NCBI GenBank assembly: GCA_023957475.1
Contig: JAMLHA010000003.1
Location: forward strand, 204,729-268,728
Origin: Crocinitomicaceae bacterium
GTDB lineage: Bacteria; Bacteroidota; Bacteroidia; Flavobacteriales_D; Crocinitomicaceae
Direction of reading: 5' to 3'
Length of the DNA: 64,000 nucleotides
How positions within the stretch are numbered: the first letter of the stretch is position 1; every line of letters starts with the position of its first letter. Position numbers and translations under genes: made by a program. Below are positions 29,101-37,398 of the stretch, one piece after another. Under the pieces are notes generated by a model that worked only from the letters and a program-made list of their open reading frames with translations, was not told the origin of the DNA and did no database searches.

Positions 29101-31826
29101 CCTCCTGCTCCAGAAGGTGTTCCAACCAACGATACAACTGCTGCATCTTCACAAAGTGGGGCTACAGCTGTAATACTTGGAGTTGGTAATGGATTTATTG
29201 TTACAATCACTTGATCAGTAGTTGTACAACCACTTCTAACATACGTTACTGTATAAGTTTGTGTTGCTGTTGGTGATGCGGTAACTGTTGCCCCAGTCGT
29301 TCCACTCAATCCAGTTGCTGGCGACCATGTAAATGTACCCCCTCCCAATGAAGGTGTAGCAGTTAACGTAGTTGAATTGCCATCACAAATAGAAACATCT
29401 GTTCCTGCATTAACTGTAGGGGCTGATGGATCAACCAAAGTTTGAGGTGCAGCAATCGTTGTTGAACAACCATTTTGTGATACCACAAAATTTGAATAAG
29501 ATCCAGCTCCTAAACCAGAAATAGTAATTGTTCCCGAAGCATTGGAAGTGATATTAGTTGGGCCTACTGTTGTAGCTCCTGCATTGTACGTTACACTATA
29601 AGAAGTACTTGCTGTTAAACCACTTAAAATTATAGAACCATCTGTTCCACCACAAACCGAAGGATTTGTTGAAGCAACCGTAAATGTTGGTGTTGGGTTT
29701 ACTGTTATTGTTGTTGTAGCTGAGCCTTGGCAACCGTTTCCATCTGTATAATTATATGTAATTGTTTTTGTTCCTGTTCCTGCTGTTGCTGGGTTAAAAT
29801 TTGTTCCTGTTACACCTAGTCCTGAAAATGTACCGCCTGAAGGCGTCCCAACCAACGTGACTGCTGCTGCATCCACACAAAGTGGTGAAACTGGTGTTAT
29901 ACTTGGTGTTGGTAATGGATTAACAGTAATTGAAATGGAAGTAGGATTAGCACATTGACCAGCACTTGGTGTAAAGTTATAAGTACCACTTGCTGTATTA
30001 CTTACTGTAGCTGGTGACCACGTTCCACTTATACCATTAGTAGATGTTGGTGGCAATGTTGGAGCTGTTGTTCCATTACAGAATGCTGGAATTGGGTTAA
30101 ATGTTGGAGTAACTTTTGGTGTTACTGTTATAGAAATAGAAGTTGTATTAGCACATTGACCTGCACTCGGTGTAAAGTTATACGTTCCACTTGCAGTATT
30201 GCTTACTGTTGCGGGAGACCACGTCCCTGTTATTCCATTAGTGGATGTTGGTGGCAATGTTGGAGCTGTTGTTCCATTACAGAATGCTGGAATTGGGTTA
30301 AATGTTGGAGTAACTTTTGAAGTTACAGTTACAATCACTTGATCAGTTGCTGTACATGGTCCATTTGTATATGTTACCGTATAAGTTTGCGTTGATGTTG
30401 GCGATGCTGTAACTGTTGCACCTGTTGTGCCACTTAAACCGGTTGCAGGACTCCAAGTATAAGTTCCTCCACCTGTTGAAGCAGTTGCAGTTAAGGTTGT
30501 TGAGTTACCATTACAAATTGTTACATCAGCGCCCGCATTTACAGTAGGCATAGCCCCAGATGTTAACACAGCGTTAGCCGTTGATTTACAGCCATTATTA
30601 TCTGTTACTGTAACAGTATATGTTCCTGCTGGTAAGCCAGTTGCTGTTTGAGAAGTTTGAACAGGAGCAGTATTCCATGAATAAGTATATGGAGGTGTGC
30701 TTGGTGTTACAGGAGTAGCCGTGGCTGTTCCATCGTTACCTCCACAAGATGGATTTGTTCCTGCTGCGGTAGTTGTACAGCATGCAAGCATTGCAGAAAA
30801 AGGAAAATCTGGATCATTAACACAAGCTAAACTTGTCCACGAACCACTTTCTCCATCCCCAGTTGTATTTATTGACATACTTAGGTCTTTACAGCCACCT
30901 GAACAAGCAGAAACAGGTTTTGTTTTAATAGTCCAACAAAATGTCCATGTACCTGTACCATTATCACCAAAATTATTTCCAGGATTATTATCACCACCTT
31001 TGTCTATGTAAAATCCTTTACCAAAAGTTTGTCCAGTAGCTTGAGAGGTCACGCTATTATACCATTTCCAAGTTCCACTACCACCTATAACTGCTGGTGG
31101 TGTACCTGGAGTTAAAGTTGTTAAATCCCAACCACATCCAAAAGAAGGAATCACACCATGTAGCCAGTTAGCACTAGTGGTCGCCCAGTTTGAGATTGTA
31201 TAACAAAACGTAACAGATGTATTTGGAGGGTAAGTACCATTTGTAGGCGCAGGTGTTGCCACTAAGTTAGAAGTAATGTTACACGCAGTACAATCATTGT
31301 TGTTTTTAACAGATAAATTAAAATTACCTGTTGATGTCATATTGTTTCCACTTATCTGAATATAATAAGTTTGACCAGGTGTTGTTGGTCCAAAAGTGAA
31401 ACTATTATTACCTGCGGCTGTTCCTAGTTTACAACCTTGTCCAATAAGACTTCCACAAGAACCCCTCCAAAGAGTGATTGCAGGATTTGCTAAAAAACTA
31501 GTTCCGTTAGGAGTTATATTAATTACAACTTCATTACCTGATGCTACAAAAGAGTACCAAACATCTAAAGCTGGTGCTGGTTGATCTCCACCTCCTTGAC
31601 AACCTAATAAATATGTATATGGATTTGCTGCTGTAGCTGCATTGGTAGTACCTGTAGCTGTTACGGCAGCACCTACTCCACCTGACCCACCCGAACAAGC
31701 AGAAGGAGTAGGTAATGTCCCTAAATTTGTTGCTGTTGCACAATTATCATTTGCTGGTTGAGCAAGTACTACAGAAAACATTGGAATAAACATCCAAAAT
31801 AAAAGTAGTTTTTTTAAAGTTTTCAT
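26184..31826 (-). CDS. Giant repetitive adhesin-like protein with type B T9SS domain
   Basis: 1880 residues. Signal peptide ~1-22 (LLLFWMFIPMFSVVLAQ). N-terminal beta domain ~25-175 (DVWYSFVASGNEVVINITP), a cysteine-rich domain ~178-350, an SprB-type repeat ~360-420 (TGLPAGTYTVTVTDNNGCKS), then tandem Ig-like modules: two copies of a 67-residue unit beginning VTPTFNPIPAFCNGT, and repeated ~238-residue blocks containing TPSGAGGVFSGAGVSG and YTDGNGC. A PKD-like domain follows near 1680-1760 (TYKWTFDDD), and the last ~90 residues are the CHU_C sorting domain (IPNTFTPDGDQHNN, FNRWGEIVFES). Exported by T9SS; probable surface adhesin or gliding-related protein. The DNA repeats (714 bp and 201 bp) indicate recent internal duplication. 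Confidence 0.9.
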   Translation of the reverse strand: MKTLKKLLLFWMFIPMFSVVLAQPANDNCATATNLGTLPTPSACSGGSGGVGAAVTATGTTNAATAANPYTYLLGCQGGGDQPAPALDVWYSFVASGNEVVINITPNGTSFLANPAITLWRGSCGSLIGQGCKLGTAAGNNSFTFGPTTPGQTYYIQISGNNMTSTGNFNLSVKNNNDCTACNITSNLVATPAPTNGTYPPNTSVTFCYTISNWATTSANWLHGVIPSFGCGWDLTTLTPGTPPAVIGGSGTWKWYNSVTSQATGQTFGKGFYIDKGGDNNPGNNFGDNGTGTWTFCWTIKTKPVSACSGGCKDLSMSINTTGDGESGSWTSLACVNDPDFPFSAMLACCTTTAAGTNPSCGGNDGTATATPVTPSTPPYTYSWNTAPVQTSQTATGLPAGTYTVTVTDNNGCKSTANAVLTSGAMPTVNAGADVTICNGNSTTLTATASTGGGTYTWSPATGLSGTTGATVTASPTSTQTYTVTYTNGPCTATDQVIVTVTSKVTPTFNPIPAFCNGTTAPTLPPTSTNGITGTWSPATVSNTASGTYNFTPSAGQCANTTSISITVTPKVTPTFNPIPAFCNGTTAPTLPPTSTNGISGTWSPATVSNTASGTYNFTPSAGQCANPTSISITVNPLPTPSITPVSPLCVDAAAVTLVGTPSGGTFSGLGVTGTNFNPATAGTGTKTITYNYTDGNGCQGSATTTITVNPTPTFTVASTNPSVCGGTDGSIILSGLTASTSYSVTYNAGATTVGPTNITSNASGTITISGLGAGSYSNFVVSQNGCSTTIAAPQTLVDPSAPTVNAGTDVSICDGNSTTLTATPSLGGGTFTWSPATGLSGTTGATVTASPTATQTYTVTYVRSGCTTTDQVIVTINPLPTPSITAVAPLCEDAAVVSLVGTPSGAGGVFSGAGVSGTNFNPATAGVGTHTITYDYTDANGCFASTTTSITVKPKPIFTVTSTSPTVCAGTDGTVTLNGLTPSTSYSVSYENGATTVGPTTMTSNGAGSIVINGLSSGTYSNFTVDLNGCVTTVATPQVLIDPSAPTVNAGIDQTICSGTSVTLTATNPNGATISWSNGVTDGTAFTPAVGTITYTVTATLAGCITTDQVIVTVNPLPTPSITTVAPLCEDAAVVSLVGTPSGAGGVFSGAGVSGTNFNPATAGVGTHTITYNYTDGNGCFASTTTTITVKPKPVFTVSSSNPTLCLGTDGVVTLSGLTGNTSYSVSYVDDGTTVGPTNITSNAAGNILLTGLNAGTYSNFTVDLNGCITTVATPQVLVDPSAPVVNAGIDQTVCQGTSVTLTATNPNGATISWSNGVTDGTAFTPAVGTITYTVTAILAGCTTTDQVDVTVNPMPNASSIGTTTVCQGAGDQTITFTGQNSSANYTFSYTVNGGTSQTVTSSSSSSATVIQSSAVPGTYIYQLTNVSDPTTGCNQTLNEVETIIVKPLPIASISNPVQACHLDTNLPQVVFTGSNGDTPYTFTYTINGGSNLSATSDASGVFTIQNPTNTVGTFTYTITAIKEGSVNGCQQIQNEQTVITIHALPNVNAGNDQTVCAGTTVILQGAGASTYDWDNGVFNGNSFVPTSTTTYTVIGTDNNGCKNTDQVIVNVVPIPVVNFDGINLNGCNPISPTLFNHSTGNLTNCKWYLGNGQVVDGCTSITATFDSPGCYDVTLEVSTPEGCSNSLTMQDYICVYPQPIAEFHPTHTELTSYQWTSQMVNESLNADTYKWTFDDDTAPSYEFSPVHQFPNESSGVYTIQLIASNSYGCADTTTRQIKMADDLLFFIPNTFTPDGDQHNNVFQPVFSHGFDPYDYTLYIFNRWGEIVFESHDATIGWDGSYGVGGQLCPDGTYTWKIEVKTTANDERKMFTGHVNIIR

Positions 31827-31843
31827 AAGTTAATTAATTATTA

Positions 31844-32212
31844 TCAGTTTTTTTCAGCCCTTTCGTATAATGCAATTAACCAACCTTCAGGAGTTAACTT
31901 AAATATTGGTTTGATGTACTCCTTATCAATCTCAATTGGATTTTTATAATTATTCAAATCAATGGAAAGTCCTTTACTTAAAAGATCTTCTGCGGAATAA
32001 AGAATAAATTTTACACCATTATCAAAAGAAAGTGTATCTATCTCAGAGCGATAACGATATGCTTCCAAATCAGCAGATTCTAAGGCTATTTCATAATTTT
32101 TGATTGATATATTATTTCCTTCTGAAATAACTTTGAATTTGTTTATTTCTTGTGAAAAAACATTCGAACAAACAAGATATAAAGTAGTGATTGTGGTGTA
32201 AAAAAATTTCAT
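31844..32212 (-). CDS. Exported protein of unknown function
   Basis: 122 residues with a signal peptide (MKFFYTTITTLYLVCSNVFS, residues 1-20, cleavage near SQ). The mature ~100 residues are acidic and mixed alpha/beta, containing FILYSAEDLLSKGLSIDL and LTPEGWLIALYERAE. No family recognised. It ends 17 nt before the start of the giant adhesin-like gene, so they are probably cotranscribed and it may be a secretion partner or inhibitor; this is inference. Confidence 0.65.
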   Translation of the reverse strand: MKFFYTTITTLYLVCSNVFSQEINKFKVISEGNNISIKNYEIALESADLEAYRYRSEIDTLSFDNGVKFILYSAEDLLSKGLSIDLNNYKNPIEIDKEYIKPIFKLTPEGWLIALYERAEKN

Positions 32213-32350
32213 AATGTTTTCATTAATGTCAGTAATAAATATTTAACCGATTAATTAGACGTTAAAAATACTCCTTTAGTTGCCTTTTTAATAAAAAAAT
32301 TAACATGTTTTTTTGTTAAAATAATATTAAAACGATAAATAAATTGATTA

Positions 32351-33583
32351 TCAATTAATTGAGATTTTAAGTAAATTCAATGCAGATAAAACTGTTCTAT
32401 TAATAATTCTTTCTCTATTATCTGAAAATTGAAATTGTTTTGCAATGGTTTCTGTCGGTGTTGCAATTGCTATCCAAACAGTGCCAACTGGTTTTCCGGG
32501 TGTACCTCCATCTGGGCCTGCAATACCAGAAACAGCTATTGCATAATCGACATTTAAACGTTCTTTGCAACCTTCTGCCATTTCTCGAACAACTTCTTCG
32601 CTAACTGCTCCAACTGTTTCAAAATGATGCTGTTGAACTCCTAAGAGTTGGTGCTTCAATTCATTTGTATAAGTAATAAATCCACCCATAAAATACGCTG
32701 ATGAACCTGGTATAGAAACTATTGCATGACCAATGGCTCCTCCTGTGCAACTTTCAGCTGTAGCAACAGTAGCTTTATTTTTTAATAAAAGTTGGCCTAT
32801 AACTTCTGGCATAGATAAATCTCCGTAACCAAAAAAGTTTTCAGGATATGCTATTTCTAGTTCTTTGAAGTAATCATCAATTAGCTTTTCATCTTGTTGC
32901 CCTTTTCGAGATGTAATTCGCAATCGGATCATTCCAGGTGATGGAAGATAAGCTAATTCTAAATTAGCATTTCGTAATCGATTCTCCCAATCATTCATTT
33001 TATCAGCTAAATACGATTCTCCAACTCCTTGAATATTGGCCGTTTTAGAATAAAATTGCAACTCTCCAAAGCGTTCTTGCAATCTCGGAAAAACCTCTTG
33101 CTCCATGATGCCTTTCATCTCAAATGGAACTCCGGGCAAGCTGATAAGTATTTTTTCATTTTTTTCCAACCACATACCAGGTGCAGTCCCTTGAAGATTT
33201 GCTAAGACAGTGCTTTTACTCGGTACTGCTGCTTGCTGAATATTGACTTCTAACATTGGGCGATTTAAACGTGCAAAAAAGCCTTTAACACGCTCCAACG
33301 TTTCTTGATGAATGATTAACTCATCTTCAAAATAGGTGGTTATGACTTTCTTCGTAATATCGTCTTTTGTTGGTCCTAATCCTCCTGTAACAATAACAAC
33401 ATCAGTTTGTTTTATCCCTTCATCTATTGCATCCCAAATTGCCTTTTCTGTATCTCGAATCGTAACAACACGATTAACAAAAGCACCCATCATCGAGAGC
33501 TTCTCACCCATCCACGATGCATTTGTATTGACCGTTTGACCAATGAGCAGTTCATCGCCAATAGAAATGATTTCAACTACCAT
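32351..33583 (-). CDS. cinA: CinA-family protein (nicotinamide-nucleotide amidase type)
   Basis: 410 residues from ATG 33583 (MVVEIISIGDELLIGQTVNTN). An upstream in-frame ATG at 33607 lies inside the -7 element (33606-33613), so it is rejected. N-terminal MoaB/MogA-like domain (TGGLGPTKDDITKKV, ~71) and C-terminal CinA domain (TAESCTGGAIGHAIVSIPGSS ~262, split here as TAESCTGG then GSSAYFMGG; AVSGIAGPDGGTPGKPVG ~350). Family role: deamidates nicotinamide mononucleotide in NAD recycling, and in some bacteria supports competence. Follows the RlmD-family gene after a 54-nt gap. Confidence 0.93.
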   Translation of the reverse strand: MVVEIISIGDELLIGQTVNTNASWMGEKLSMMGAFVNRVVTIRDTEKAIWDAIDEGIKQTDVVIVTGGLGPTKDDITKKVITTYFEDELIIHQETLERVKGFFARLNRPMLEVNIQQAAVPSKSTVLANLQGTAPGMWLEKNEKILISLPGVPFEMKGIMEQEVFPRLQERFGELQFYSKTANIQGVGESYLADKMNDWENRLRNANLELAYLPSPGMIRLRITSRKGQQDEKLIDDYFKELEIAYPENFFGYGDLSMPEVIGQLLLKNKATVATAESCTGGAIGHAIVSIPGSSAYFMGGFITYTNELKHQLLGVQQHHFETVGAVSEEVVREMAEGCKERLNVDYAIAVSGIAGPDGGTPGKPVGTVWIAIATPTETIAKQFQFSDNRERIINRTVLSALNLLKISIN

Positions 33584-33605
33584 ATTATTATTTAGAATAC
33601 CTCTC

Positions 33606-33613
33606 AAAGGTAA
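33606..33613 (-). promoter_or_regulatory. Candidate -7 element (TACCTTTG) for cinA
   Basis: Minus strand TACCTTTG matches TAnnTTTG and ends 22 nt before the ATG at 33583. No -33 TTG at 19 bp. Confidence 0.45.
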
Positions 33614-33637
33614 CTAATCAACCAATAAAATAAAAGT

Positions 33638-35101
33638 TTATTGCTTCTTAAATTTCGCAATGGCTTCGATATGCCCCGTATGTGGAAATTGATCGACTAA
33701 CGTGAGTTTTTGAAGTTCATAACCCGCCTTTCTCAATGTATCGGCATCACGGGCTTGTGTACTTGGATTGCACGAAACATAAACGATGTTTTTAGCACCT
33801 AAATCGATAACTTTTTGCAACGTCTTTGGTGCAATACCAGCACGAGGTGGATCTAAAATAATACTCGAAATATGGCCTGCAAATTCAGGATGTTCTCTCA
33901 AAAATTTACCGACATCAGCTGCATAAAATTCTACCGCATTTTCTAACCCATTTAATTTGGCATTTCTTTTGGCGTCGGCAATTGCTTCTTCCACAATATC
34001 CACTCCAATAATGCGCACATCTGTTCGTCGTGTAGCTAAAATCTGACCAATTGTTCCTGTACCACAAAACAAATCCATCACAACATCATTCTGAGGAATT
34101 TCTTCTTCAAAAACATAATCCAGTGCTTTTGTGTATAATAACTCAGCACTTTTAGGATTGGTTTGGAAAAAGCTTTCCATTGAAATTTCAAAAGATAAAC
34201 CGAGTAGTTTTTCAATGACAATTGGCTCTCCAAACACTAATTTACAATTGCCATTTTCAATTTTTGAACGATCGGCAACATCGTCATTAATAGTGTGTTG
34301 AAACCCTGCAATTCTATCGCCAAACAAGGATCTTAAGAACTCTCCAAATGCTTTTACATCAAAGTGTTTTAGTCGCTCAGAAGAAGTTACTAAATTCACT
34401 AATAATTTATTTTGATCAAATGATTTACGAACGATGATGTGTCTAAAAAAGCCTATTTTCTTTGGTGGATGCCAAGCAGGCAAACCAGTTTCTTTCAAAA
34501 AGTTGCGAATTTGAATCAATTTGGTTTCCCATTCTTCATCAAACATTCCACTTGGTTTGGCCAAATTTTCCACTTTCCACCAAGTACCTCTTCGTTTAAA
34601 CCCAACAGCAAAAGCATCGTCGATGTCTTCTCCTGTTTGTAAATCGTGTTCGATACACGAAAAACTATATTCCATTTTATTTCGATAGAAATAATGAACT
34701 GGAGAAGAAATAAAGGTATCAAAGCGTTCTTTAATATCTTGAAAATTACCCAATTTACGGTAAACATCTAAAGCGCTTTGGAGTTTTTCATTTTCTTGTT
34801 CTTCTACGGGAACATAGATATATGGTGCTCCCGAAATTTCTTGAAAATTAGACAGCTTTTCCAATGGAGAACGTTCCAAAACTTGAATCAATTTTGCTTC
34901 GCAATAGCGTTTTTTAACCTTTTCAACTTTTGCTTCTACCGTTTGCCCAGGAAAGGTGTTCCCAACAAAAACGACAAACTCTCCATTTTCGGTTGGAATT
35001 TTAGCGATACCATTTCCACCGAAAGCATAACCAGAAATAGTTACAGTAACGACCTCTCCTCTATGATAAATTTTCAACTTCTTCGAATATAATTTAACCA
35101 A
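33638..35101 (-). CDS. rlmD: RlmD/TrmA-family RNA uracil-5-methyltransferase lacking Fe-S cysteines
   Basis: 487 residues. TRAM domain ~10-75 (GYAFGGNGIAKI), central domain, then a SAM-dependent methyltransferase domain with DLFCGTGTIG (~345), ILDPPRAGI (~415) and the nucleophile Cys444 in VYVSCNPSTQ. It should methylate C5 of a uridine in rRNA or tRNA. Where E. coli RlmD has its CxxxxxCxxC cluster ligands (after the TRAM domain) this protein has FQEISGAPYIYVPVEEQE with no cysteine. No ATG is available: TTG at 35101 overlaps the lpxA stop by 8 nt, and TTG at 35077 is an alternative. An in-frame TGA lies directly upstream of 35101. Confidence 0.85.
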   Translation of the reverse strand: MVKLYSKKLKIYHRGEVVTVTISGYAFGGNGIAKIPTENGEFVVFVGNTFPGQTVEAKVEKVKKRYCEAKLIQVLERSPLEKLSNFQEISGAPYIYVPVEEQENEKLQSALDVYRKLGNFQDIKERFDTFISSPVHYFYRNKMEYSFSCIEHDLQTGEDIDDAFAVGFKRRGTWWKVENLAKPSGMFDEEWETKLIQIRNFLKETGLPAWHPPKKIGFFRHIIVRKSFDQNKLLVNLVTSSERLKHFDVKAFGEFLRSLFGDRIAGFQHTINDDVADRSKIENGNCKLVFGEPIVIEKLLGLSFEISMESFFQTNPKSAELLYTKALDYVFEEEIPQNDVVMDLFCGTGTIGQILATRRTDVRIIGVDIVEEAIADAKRNAKLNGLENAVEFYAADVGKFLREHPEFAGHISSIILDPPRAGIAPKTLQKVIDLGAKNIVYVSCNPSTQARDADTLRKAGYELQKLTLVDQFPHTGHIEAIAKFKKQ

Positions 35102-35873
35102 TCATTCCTCTGATGATGCCCTTATCAGATGTTTCAATAAACTCGATAATCTCTTTTGCATAAATAGAGTTGGGCATTTGCTCTTTCACCGCTTGAACAC
35201 CTTTTGAAACATTGTTGTTAAGCACAAATATGATGCGGTAAGCATCTTCGATTTCACGAATTGCTTCGTCAGAAAATCCTCTTCTACGCAATCCAATGGA
35301 ATTAACCCCAGCAAAAGTAATTGGCTCACGAGCAGCTTTTACATAAGGTGGAACATCTTTACGAATCAATGTCGCCCCTGCCAAGAAAGCATGTTTTCCT
35401 ACTTTCATGAATTGCTGTGTGCCTACTGCACCTTCCAAAATAGCATAATCTTCCACGATGCAATGTCCCGACAAGCCAACGTAAGAAGCTAAAATAACAC
35501 CATTTCCAACTTGACAATCGTGGGCAATATGTACGTAAGCCATAATGAGGCAATTGCTACCGATACGAGTTACCCATTTATCTTTGGTAGCCCTATGAAC
35601 AGTAACGCACTCACGTATTTTGGTGTTGTCACCAATTTCAACTGTTGTATCTTCGCCCTCAAACTTTAAATCTTGTGGAATAGCAGAAATTACAGCACCA
35701 GGAAAAATCTCACAATTCTTTCCAATTCTTGCACCAGGATAAATAACAACATTGGAATGAATTTTGGTATTATCACCGATTACAACATTGTCATGAATAA
35801 CTGCAAAAGCACCAATTTCAACATTGTTACCAATTTGTGCGCTTTGTGCTATTTGAGCGAGATTGCTTAACAT
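35094..35873 (-). CDS. lpxA: UDP-N-acetylglucosamine acyltransferase
   Basis: 259 residues, the normal length. Left-handed beta-helix of hexapeptide repeats (IGNNVEIGAFAVIHDNVVIG from ~16), the catalytic-His region AYVHIAHDCQVGNG (~120) and the C-terminal helical part (LRRRGFSDEAIREIEDAYR). It catalyses the first step of lipid A synthesis, moving a 3-hydroxyacyl chain from ACP to UDP-GlcNAc. Starts 2 nt after lpxC-fabZ, so it is cotranscribed; the RlmD-family gene overlaps its 3' end. Confidence 0.97.
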   Translation of the reverse strand: MLSNLAQIAQSAQIGNNVEIGAFAVIHDNVVIGDNTKIHSNVVIYPGARIGKNCEIFPGAVISAIPQDLKFEGEDTTVEIGDNTKIRECVTVHRATKDKWVTRIGSNCLIMAYVHIAHDCQVGNGVILASYVGLSGHCIVEDYAILEGAVGTQQFMKVGKHAFLAGATLIRKDVPPYVKAAREPITFAGVNSIGLRRRGFSDEAIREIEDAYRIIFVLNNNVSKGVQAVKEQMPNSIYAKEIIEFIETSDKGIIRGMIG

Positions 35874-35875
35874 AT

Positions 35876-37273
35876 TTATACTTTATCTTTAATAACCTGA
35901 GCAAGCATTTCCGCTTCACACACTAATTGACCATTCACATAGCCTTTTCCAGCCATATTTACCAATCCTCTACGAATTGGAGAAATCAATGTCAATTCAA
36001 AAACGACAGTATCTCCTGGGATAATTTTTTGTTTAAACTTCACATTGTCTATTTTCATGAAATAGGTAGAATATAAGTGAGGTTCGTCCACTTGGTTTAA
36101 GGCAAAAATACCACCAACTTGTGCCATCGCTTCAATTTGCAAAACACCTGGGAAAACTGGGTTTCCTGGAAAATGCCCTGTAAAAATAGGCTCATTCATG
36201 GTGATGTTTTTAATTCCAGCAATTGAATTGTCTGTAATCTCTATTATTCTATCTACCATCAAGAAAGGAAAACGATGTGGCAACATGCCTTCTATTTGAT
36301 TGATATCAAAAACTGTTTTTGTCAAGTCAAACTGTTTTCCTCCTTTTTCTTGTTTTTTGATTTGTTCTTTTAGAACCTTAGCAAAACGTACGTTTCCTGA
36401 GTGACCTGGGCGTGCTGCTAAAATATGTGCTTTAATTGGTCTTCCAACCAATGCTAAGTCACCAATAATGTCCAACAACTTATGACGAGCTGGTTCGTTT
36501 TCGTATTGCAGTTTTGTACTGTTCAATACACCGATACCATCTACTTTAATTTCCAAATTTTCTTTACCTAGTAATTTCGCCAAGCTATCCAATTCTGCTT
36601 TAGAAATATCATCACGCTCAACCAATACGATTGCGTTATCCAAATCTCCACCTTTGATTAGGTTGTTTTTAGCCAAAAATTCCAATTCGCGCAAGAAAAC
36701 AAACGTTCGGCATTTAGAAATATTCGGAACAAACTCTGAAAGGTTGTAAATGGTGGCATGTTGTGTTCCTAAAACGGGTGAATTGTAATCCACCATCACT
36801 GTTAATCGATATTCTGAATCTGGAACGGCTAAAAACTCGATTCCTTTTTCGGCATCTTCCCATTTGATGTTTTCGTCTAACACGAAATAGTTACGATCTG
36901 CATTTTGCTCTTCAACACCAGCTTCTTGGATAGCCACAACAAATAAATGAGACGATCCATCCATGATTGGCACTTCTGGCGCATCTAATTTTATCAACGC
37001 ATTGTCGATTTGACATCCATACAAAGCAGCTAATAGGTGTTCGGTAGTATATACACGAGCTCCGTTAGCTTCCAATGTTGTACCTCTATCTGTTGCAACA
37101 ACTAAGTCAGCATCTGCTTTGATAATTGGTTCTCCTTCAACGTCAACTCGTTGAAATTTATATCCATGATTTTCAGGTGCGGGACAAATTTCTACAGTTA
37201 CTAATTGACCTGTATGCAAACCTACACCAGCTAGTTTTACACTTTGTTTAAGGGTTCTTTGTTTTTCAGACAT
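35876..37273 (-). CDS. lpxC-fabZ: Bifunctional LpxC deacetylase / FabZ dehydratase fusion
   Basis: 465 residues. Residues 1-~310 are LpxC (SVKLAGVGLHTGQ at 11; zinc ligands in TTEHLLAALYG at ~76 and in PARHKLLDIIGD at ~256). Residues ~320-465 are FabZ (INQIEGMLPHRFPFLMVDRI; active-site His in FTGHFPGNPVFPGV, with Glu in QIEAMAQ). The fusion is characteristic of Bacteroidota and links the committed step of lipid A synthesis to fatty-acid elongation. Its leader carries a 9-bp stem-loop and a -7 element. It is separated from lpxD by a 496-bp gap with a repeat and a gene remnant. Confidence 0.97.
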   Translation of the reverse strand: MSEKQRTLKQSVKLAGVGLHTGQLVTVEICPAPENHGYKFQRVDVEGEPIIKADADLVVATDRGTTLEANGARVYTTEHLLAALYGCQIDNALIKLDAPEVPIMDGSSHLFVVAIQEAGVEEQNADRNYFVLDENIKWEDAEKGIEFLAVPDSEYRLTVMVDYNSPVLGTQHATIYNLSEFVPNISKCRTFVFLRELEFLAKNNLIKGGDLDNAIVLVERDDISKAELDSLAKLLGKENLEIKVDGIGVLNSTKLQYENEPARHKLLDIIGDLALVGRPIKAHILAARPGHSGNVRFAKVLKEQIKKQEKGGKQFDLTKTVFDINQIEGMLPHRFPFLMVDRIIEITDNSIAGIKNITMNEPIFTGHFPGNPVFPGVLQIEAMAQVGGIFALNQVDEPHLYSTYFMKIDNVKFKQKIIPGDTVVFELTLISPIRRGLVNMAGKGYVNGQLVCEAEMLAQVIKDKV

Positions 37274-37296
37274 CTGATTTAAGCTGTTATAATTAC

Positions 37297-37337
37297 ACTA
37301 TTGGATTTCTTTCCAATAGTTACAAACTCCAAAAATA
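37297..37337 (-). promoter_or_regulatory. lpxC-fabZ -7 element followed by a 5'-terminal stem-loop
   Basis: Minus strand TATTTTTG at 37337-37330 is a -7 element. A perfect 9-bp stem ACTATTGGA (37297-37305) with TCCAATAGT (37312-37320), 6-nt loop, would lie almost at the 5' end of the transcript, 24 nt before the start codon. No T run follows, so it is not a terminator. Confidence 0.5.
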
Positions 37338-37398
37338 TAAAAAAAACAATCAGTAACTTTGAAAGTGTTAAAAATTATCTTTATTCTACATGTCATTC

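Noticed and set aside
26184..31826. Regularly repeated DNA that could be taken for a CRISPR-like or tandem-repeat array
   Set aside because: The repeats are long, in phase with one open frame and encode Ig-like modules; there are no short constant repeats with unique spacers.
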